Assembly: GCA_963697975.1 (NCBI GenBank)
Contig: OY969111.1
Coordinates: 4,154,001-4,218,000 of the forward strand
From: QHXM01 sp963697975
Lineage (GTDB): Bacteria; Acidobacteriota; Blastocatellia; Pyrinomonadales; Pyrinomonadaceae
Reading direction: 5' to 3'
Length of the DNA stretch: 64,000 nt
Of this stretch, positions 59,694 through 64,000 are shown piece after piece; position 1 is the stretch's first letter; each line of letters starts with the position of its first letter. Position numbers and translations under genes: made by a program. Under the pieces are notes generated by a model, which saw only the letters and a list, made by a program, of their open reading frames with translations, was not told the origin of the DNA and made no database searches.

Positions 59694-61520
59694 TTGCAAA
59701 GTGAGCAGACAAAGCTGCGCTGGCGTCTGGGTGTGCTGGCTGGCGTCGGCATGATGATCCTCGCGCTCTACCCGCAGCTTAATTTGTGGGCGACGCGCGG
59801 CAGCGCCTGGAACGGCGCGTATGCTTACAATGACATAGACGAAGTGGCCTACGCCGCTTACCTGCAAGCGTTGATTGATGGGCGTCCGCGCCGCAATGAT
59901 CCGTTTACAGGGCGCGACGATGCTTCGGGTGCAAGGCAGCCGGAATCGCTCTTCTCAATCCAGTTCATCCCGCCTTACGCGATTGCGCTCTTTGCGAGAC
60001 CGCTTGGAATGAACGCGTCTTGGGCCATGATTATCACGGGCGCGCTCGCGGCGTTTGCAGCTGCGCTTGCGCTCTTCTGGCTGCTTGGAATGGTCACCGG
60101 CGATGATCGAATAGCTGCGACCGGAGCCTTGATGGTGCTTTGTCTGGGGACGCTCGCCTGCGCGCAGGGAGCCATCATCCAGCTCACGGGGCGCGGCCTT
60201 GCTTACCCGTATCTTCCATTCCTGCGTCGCTATCTACCCGCGCTGCCGTTTCCCGTCTTCTTCGTTTTCTGCGCTCTCGTCTGGCGCTCGCTCAAAAACG
60301 AAAGCAGGCGCGTCTTTTACCTTTCGGCTGCGGGCGCAGGGCTATCGTTCGCCGTTCTCGTCTATTCCTACTTTTATCTCTGGACAACAGCCGCCGCGTG
60401 GCTGGCCTGCTTCGCCGCGCTCCTTTTGATTACAAAACCCGACGGCTGGAAGCGCGATTTCAAAGCCTTAGCTGTCACCGGCGCAATAGCCATCATTGCG
60501 CTCCTGCCATATGCCATGCTGCTTGCGAACCGCGCGACGACGATGGACTCCGTGCAGTTGCTCACCCTTACGCGAACGCCCGATCTGCTCCGCCCGCCCA
60601 CAATCATCGGGATGCTGGTGCTGGCAATTCTCGTTTACGCTGTGAAGCGCGGGCGTCTCAACTGGCGAAGCAAACAAACGCTCACAGCCTTAGCCTTCGC
60701 GCTGACGCCGCTTCTCGTCTTCAACCAGCAGATCGTGACAGGCCGCTCGCTGCAACCCATCCATTACGAAGTCTTCATCGTCAACTACGTCGCAGCGTTT
60801 GCCGTAGTCTTAACCGCCGCGCTCATCTGGGGCACGAGCGCTACCGCCACCGCTAAACGAAAGTTGACCAGCCGCACTCTCCTCCTCGTCACGCTCGTGA
60901 CTTTCGGCTGGGGAGTAATCGAAGCAGACATCACCACGCACGTCGTTGACGAGCAAAACATCATTCGTGACGATGCCATACTCGTCGGTCGTCGGCTAAG
61001 GGAACTCGCGCGCGAAGCTGAAACAGCGGGCATTGAAAAGCCCGGCGTCGTCTTTTCGCCCAATCTCTTACAGGGCGACGACCTTCCGACACTCGCGCCG
61101 CAGGGCGTGCTCTGGGCGCGACACCTGCACATCTTCTCCGGCACGACGTGGGAAGAGAGCAAGCAGCGCTTTTATCAACACCTTTACTACACGGGCCTGA
61201 ACGCGCAGTGGCTCGAAGCGGAACTGAACGACGGCAACTACGTCGTCGTCATAGCGCTCTTCGGCTGGGGTCGCCACCACGACCGCCTGACCGTCAACGC
61301 CACACCCCTCTCGCCGGAAGAGATTGCCGCCGAAGTTGATCGCTATTCCACATACATCGCCACCTTCAACCGCGAGCGCGCCGCCGCCCCCACGCTCTCC
61401 GCAGTGGTTACACACACAGACGGCGAACCCGATTTGACCAATCTTGATCGCTGGTACGAGCGCGACACTGGCGAGCGCCACGGCAAATTCATCCTTTATC
61501 GCGTGAAACTGCGTCAGTAA
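59694..61520 (+). CDS. Large polytopic membrane protein of unknown function
   Basis: A 608-residue protein with about ten membrane helices from residue 10 to 410, followed by a soluble C-terminal region (420-608). An acidic pair, YNDIDEVAYAAY, lies in the first large loop; this and the helix layout recall GT-C glycosyltransferases or O-antigen-type enzymes, but no signature is decisive. TTG 59694 has AGAGGAA upstream and is the start. It is alone between divergent and tandem neighbours. Confidence 0.7.
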   Translation: MQSEQTKLRWRLGVLAGVGMMILALYPQLNLWATRGSAWNGAYAYNDIDEVAYAAYLQALIDGRPRRNDPFTGRDDASGARQPESLFSIQFIPPYAIALFARPLGMNASWAMIITGALAAFAAALALFWLLGMVTGDDRIAATGALMVLCLGTLACAQGAIIQLTGRGLAYPYLPFLRRYLPALPFPVFFVFCALVWRSLKNESRRVFYLSAAGAGLSFAVLVYSYFYLWTTAAAWLACFAALLLITKPDGWKRDFKALAVTGAIAIIALLPYAMLLANRATTMDSVQLLTLTRTPDLLRPPTIIGMLVLAILVYAVKRGRLNWRSKQTLTALAFALTPLLVFNQQIVTGRSLQPIHYEVFIVNYVAAFAVVLTAALIWGTSATATAKRKLTSRTLLLVTLVTFGWGVIEADITTHVVDEQNIIRDDAILVGRRLRELAREAETAGIEKPGVVFSPNLLQGDDLPTLAPQGVLWARHLHIFSGTTWEESKQRFYQHLYYTGLNAQWLEAELNDGNYVVVIALFGWGRHHDRLTVNATPLSPEEIAAEVDRYSTYIATFNRERAAAPTLSAVVTHTDGEPDLTNLDRWYERDTGERHGKFILYRVKLRQ

Positions 61521-61693
61521 TGGCTGACGCAGAGCGTCTAGCTGATTTCACTGGAATCCGTTAAGATAACCGCCTTAGATTAGCGCCTGCGCTCCGGCGT
61601 TTTGATGTTTCCCCGACGCTGAACACTCACTGGCACGGCACGATGCTGTCTGAGCCAAATAGATAATCTACGCCTCCTTACTCTCAGGAGCAC

Positions 61694-63826
61694 ATGTTAG
61701 CCCCCAACACCATCCTGCAAGGCCGTTATCGCATCATCCGCCAACTTGGACATGGCGGCATGGGCGCGGTTTATGAAGCCCTCAATGAGCGCGTCAGCTC
61801 CGTCGTCGCTTTGAAAGAAACTTTCGCCGAAACGGAGGTCGAGCGCAAAGCCTTTGAGCGTGAAGCTAAACTGCTGGCGAATCTGGAGCACGACGCCTTT
61901 CCCAGAGTGATGGATCACTTCTTCGAAGACGGCGGTCAGTATCTCGTGATGGAGTTGATTCGTGGCCTTGACCTAGCAGAGCTACTGACGCTCAGGGAAA
62001 GCCCGTTCGCGCCAGCAAAGGTGTTGGAGTGGGCTGATCAGTTGCTCGTCGCGCTCGAAGCACTGCACTCTTACTCGCCGCCTATTATCCACCGCGATAT
62101 CAAGCCCTCGAATCTAAAGCTGACACGGCAAGACAAGATTAAGCTGCTCGACTTCGGAATCGCGAAGGGCGCGGCAGGGCAGATGACCACGCTTCAGTCA
62201 GACCATAGCATGGGCGGCCACACGCCGCATTACGCATCGCTGGAACAGACTTTGAGAGCCGACAGACGTTGGCGTGAAGCCCTTTCGGTCAACTATCCCG
62301 AAGCGGTTGAAAAAATCGTCAGCTTCTCCACAGACCCACGTAGCGACCTTTACGCGCTCGGCGCAACGCTTTACCACTTGATGACGGGACTCATTCCGGT
62401 TGATGCCCCGACACGCGCCTTGTCCATCTGGTCTGGCAAGCCGGATCGCTTGCAGCCAGCCCACGAAGTCAATCCACAAGTGCCGTCCGCCGTCTCCGCC
62501 GTCCTCATGCGAGCGATGGCGCTGGAGCGCAATGAGCGGCCACAAAGCGCCAGAGAGATGCGCCGCCTGTTGCGCGAAGCTGTCAACGTGCCGATGTCTG
62601 TGCAGCCGACAGAGCTATCGCGTGAGATTGAGGAACAGGCACGCCAGCGCAAAGAGGCGGAAGCGCGCCGCCGCGCAGAGGAGGAGCAGCGACGGCAGGA
62701 GGAAGCCGAAGCCTTACGCTTGCAGGAAGAGGCGCGGCAACGCGCGGAAGAAGAGCGACGAAGGCGCGAGACAGAAGAGATCGAAAACCAACGCGCCGCA
62801 GCGGAAACGCATCGCAAAGCCGAAGAATCACGCCGCGAAGAGGAGCGACAACAACGTGAAGCGGAAGAAGTCGAGCGGCAACGCGCCGCCATGCCTACGC
62901 TGCCAGTCGCGCGCCCACCGAAATTGTCTCCGAGTCGCAATCCCTCGCGTCTTTTCATTGATGCAATCAAGAAAGTTCAGGGAAACAGGAGGGCAATAGT
63001 AATTGCTGTGGTGGGCTTAGCCACCGTTCTGGCTGGATTTGTAATCACGGCGCTGCTGCTAAGCACGGATCAGACGCCATCGCCTACTCCGACGCCAACG
63101 GCAACGCCGACGCCTATTCCAACTCCCACCCCGTCGCCACCGCCACCTGTGGGCATGGCTTACGTGCCGGGGGGTAAGTTTATGATGGGTCGTAACGATG
63201 GTGACGAGTACGAGCAGCCCGCGCACGAGGCCACAGCGCTTCCCTTCTTCGTAGACCTTTACGAAGTCACCAATGAGGATTACGAGAAGTTCACCAAAAC
63301 TGAAGAAGGCCGTCTCTACATCCCACAAGCTTGGAGCAATGGAACTTACCCGGTGGGCGCGGGACGCAAGCCTGTGACGGGTGTGACGTGGGACGCCGCT
63401 AGCGCCTACGCGAAGTGGGTCGGGAAGCGTCTGCCGACGGAAGAAGAATGGGAATTCGCAGCGCGCGGCACGGATGGACGGCGTTATCCCTGGGGCAATC
63501 AGTGGCTCGCGGGATTAGCCAATGCCAGTGGAGCGTCGAGGGACATGGCTGACGTAGGCACATACAAGGGCGCGTCGCCGTTCGGCACGTTTGACATGGT
63601 GGGCAACGCCTGGGAGTGGACAAATAGTGGATTTAAGACATATCCGAGCGGGCAACTGCCGAAGAAAGTTGCCGACGATTTGAAGGTGATACGCGGCGGC
63701 TCGTATGCAAGCAACAGCAGCCAGGCAACGACAACCTATCGTCGCGGGTGGCGCGCCAGCGGGGAAGATGATTATGGCAATACGGGTTTCCGTTGCGTAA
63801 AGAATATTGATAGCTCGTCGAAGTGA
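61694..63826 (+). CDS. Ser/Thr protein kinase fused to a formylglycine-generating-enzyme-like domain
   Basis: A 710-residue protein. The kinase domain (12-300) is complete: GHGGMGAVYE loop, Lys41, HRDIKPSN (Asp135, Asn140) and DFG (Asp153). A long Glu/Arg coiled coil (310-400), one membrane span (about 433-456) and a Pro-Thr linker (460-482) follow. The C-terminal SUMF1/FGE-type domain (487-710) shows MAYVPGGKFMMGRNDGDE, LPTEEEWEFAARG and NTGFRCVK. The topology puts the kinase inside and the FGE fold outside. Such kinase-linked FGE domains are usually ligand-binding rather than formylglycine-forming; the catalytic Cys pair is not evident. ATG 61694 has AGGAG upstream. Confidence 0.92.
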   Translation: MLAPNTILQGRYRIIRQLGHGGMGAVYEALNERVSSVVALKETFAETEVERKAFEREAKLLANLEHDAFPRVMDHFFEDGGQYLVMELIRGLDLAELLTLRESPFAPAKVLEWADQLLVALEALHSYSPPIIHRDIKPSNLKLTRQDKIKLLDFGIAKGAAGQMTTLQSDHSMGGHTPHYASLEQTLRADRRWREALSVNYPEAVEKIVSFSTDPRSDLYALGATLYHLMTGLIPVDAPTRALSIWSGKPDRLQPAHEVNPQVPSAVSAVLMRAMALERNERPQSAREMRRLLREAVNVPMSVQPTELSREIEEQARQRKEAEARRRAEEEQRRQEEAEALRLQEEARQRAEEERRRRETEEIENQRAAAETHRKAEESRREEERQQREAEEVERQRAAMPTLPVARPPKLSPSRNPSRLFIDAIKKVQGNRRAIVIAVVGLATVLAGFVITALLLSTDQTPSPTPTPTATPTPIPTPTPSPPPPVGMAYVPGGKFMMGRNDGDEYEQPAHEATALPFFVDLYEVTNEDYEKFTKTEEGRLYIPQAWSNGTYPVGAGRKPVTGVTWDAASAYAKWVGKRLPTEEEWEFAARGTDGRRYPWGNQWLAGLANASGASRDMADVGTYKGASPFGTFDMVGNAWEWTNSGFKTYPSGQLPKKVADDLKVIRGGSYASNSSQATTTYRRGWRASGEDDYGNTGFRCVKNIDSSSK

Positions 63827-63854
63827 CCATGAAATCCGGCGCAGGAGGTGACTG

Positions 63855-64000
63855 ATGAATAAAGAGAAACTTTCATTGAGAGCGTGCATAACCTGCGCGG
63901 CTTTGGCTGTGGCTACATCGCTATTGCTGCTTGACACTCCATTGTTGCGGGGTGGCAAGGCATCACTGCAGGATGGGGCGGGCGGGCGACCTAAGACACC
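63855..64000 (+). CDS. Start of an exported protein, cut by window end
   Basis: Only 48 codons are present. AGGAGGTGACTG before the ATG is a near-ideal ribosome site. The protein starts with a charged N-region and a hydrophobic segment (ITCAALAVATSLLLLDTP), a signal peptide. It begins 28 bases after the kinase-FGE stop, so the two form an operon. Identity cannot be read from this part. Confidence 0.7.
   Translation, partial: MNKEKLSLRACITCAALAVATSLLLLDTPLLRGGKASLQDGAGGRPKT

Noticed and set aside
63073..63140. Second simple-repeat region as a recombination site
   Set aside because: It encodes the Pro-Thr linker of the kinase-FGE protein just after its membrane span, which explains it fully.

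Overview
The window is moderately GC-rich bacterial chromosome with about 50 protein genes and no rRNA, tRNA, CRISPR array or transposase that I can support. The gene mix points to an Acidobacteriota-type soil bacterium, perhaps Blastocatellia. The evidence is TTG/GTG starts, many TPR, WD40 and TolB-like secreted proteins, a Ser/Thr kinase fused to a formylglycine-type domain, a BatA-type membrane trio, and abundant intergenic hairpins. This placement is inference, not proof.

Layout. 0.2-1.4 kb: a PLP aminotransferase. 1.7-8.2 kb, plus strand: a probable surface O-acylation cassette with two SGNH/GDSL proteins, an MBOAT acyltransferase, a private acyl carrier protein, a KAS III-type enzyme and a 36-residue membrane peptide. 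8.4-15.2 kb, minus strand: histidine phosphatase, beta-carbonic anhydrase (can), a PEGA/TPR protein, a Slt-type lytic transglycosylase and a GAF/coiled-coil protein. 15.5-22.9 kb: a REC-only response regulator and partner, a PCYCxC lipoprotein, a His/Met-rich outer-membrane protein next to a Cys/His-rich exported protein, a GH3 NagZ-like hydrolase, a TolB-like propeller and hicAB. 23-31.3 kb, plus strand: BatA-domain protein, two large membrane proteins and an HExxH lipoprotein. 31.5-34.7 kb, minus strand: a GntR/YtrA repressor operon with a clear promoter and operator. 35-39.4 kb, plus strand: a WD40/BACON/lamin-tail protein and a FecR-domain protein.

39.4-57.2 kb is one long minus-strand run. 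Its promoter-proximal part is rimP-nusA-infB-rbfA-nrnA, followed by cobO, accD-folC, a TIR-STAND-TPR protein, a Nudix hydrolase, a UBP zinc finger, plsC-like, CPBP protease and FAD oxidoreductase genes. 57.3-64 kb carries a PQQ-type sugar dehydrogenase, a YqeY protein, a large polytopic membrane protein, a kinase-FGE fusion and the start of an exported protein cut by the window end.

The most unusual property is a set of about 16 intergenic elements. Each is built from a short quasi-repeated word on one arm and its reverse complement on the other (for example TCGTAAA/TCGTGAA, CAGGATTAA, GGTGATAG, GTCTGGA). They abut gene 3' ends, sit inside essential operons, and in three genes supply the stop codon together with the last residues of the protein. 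The other systems worth attention are the ACP-linked O-acyl cassette, the lone TIR-STAND gene, and terminator-like hairpins before rimP and between nusA and infB.
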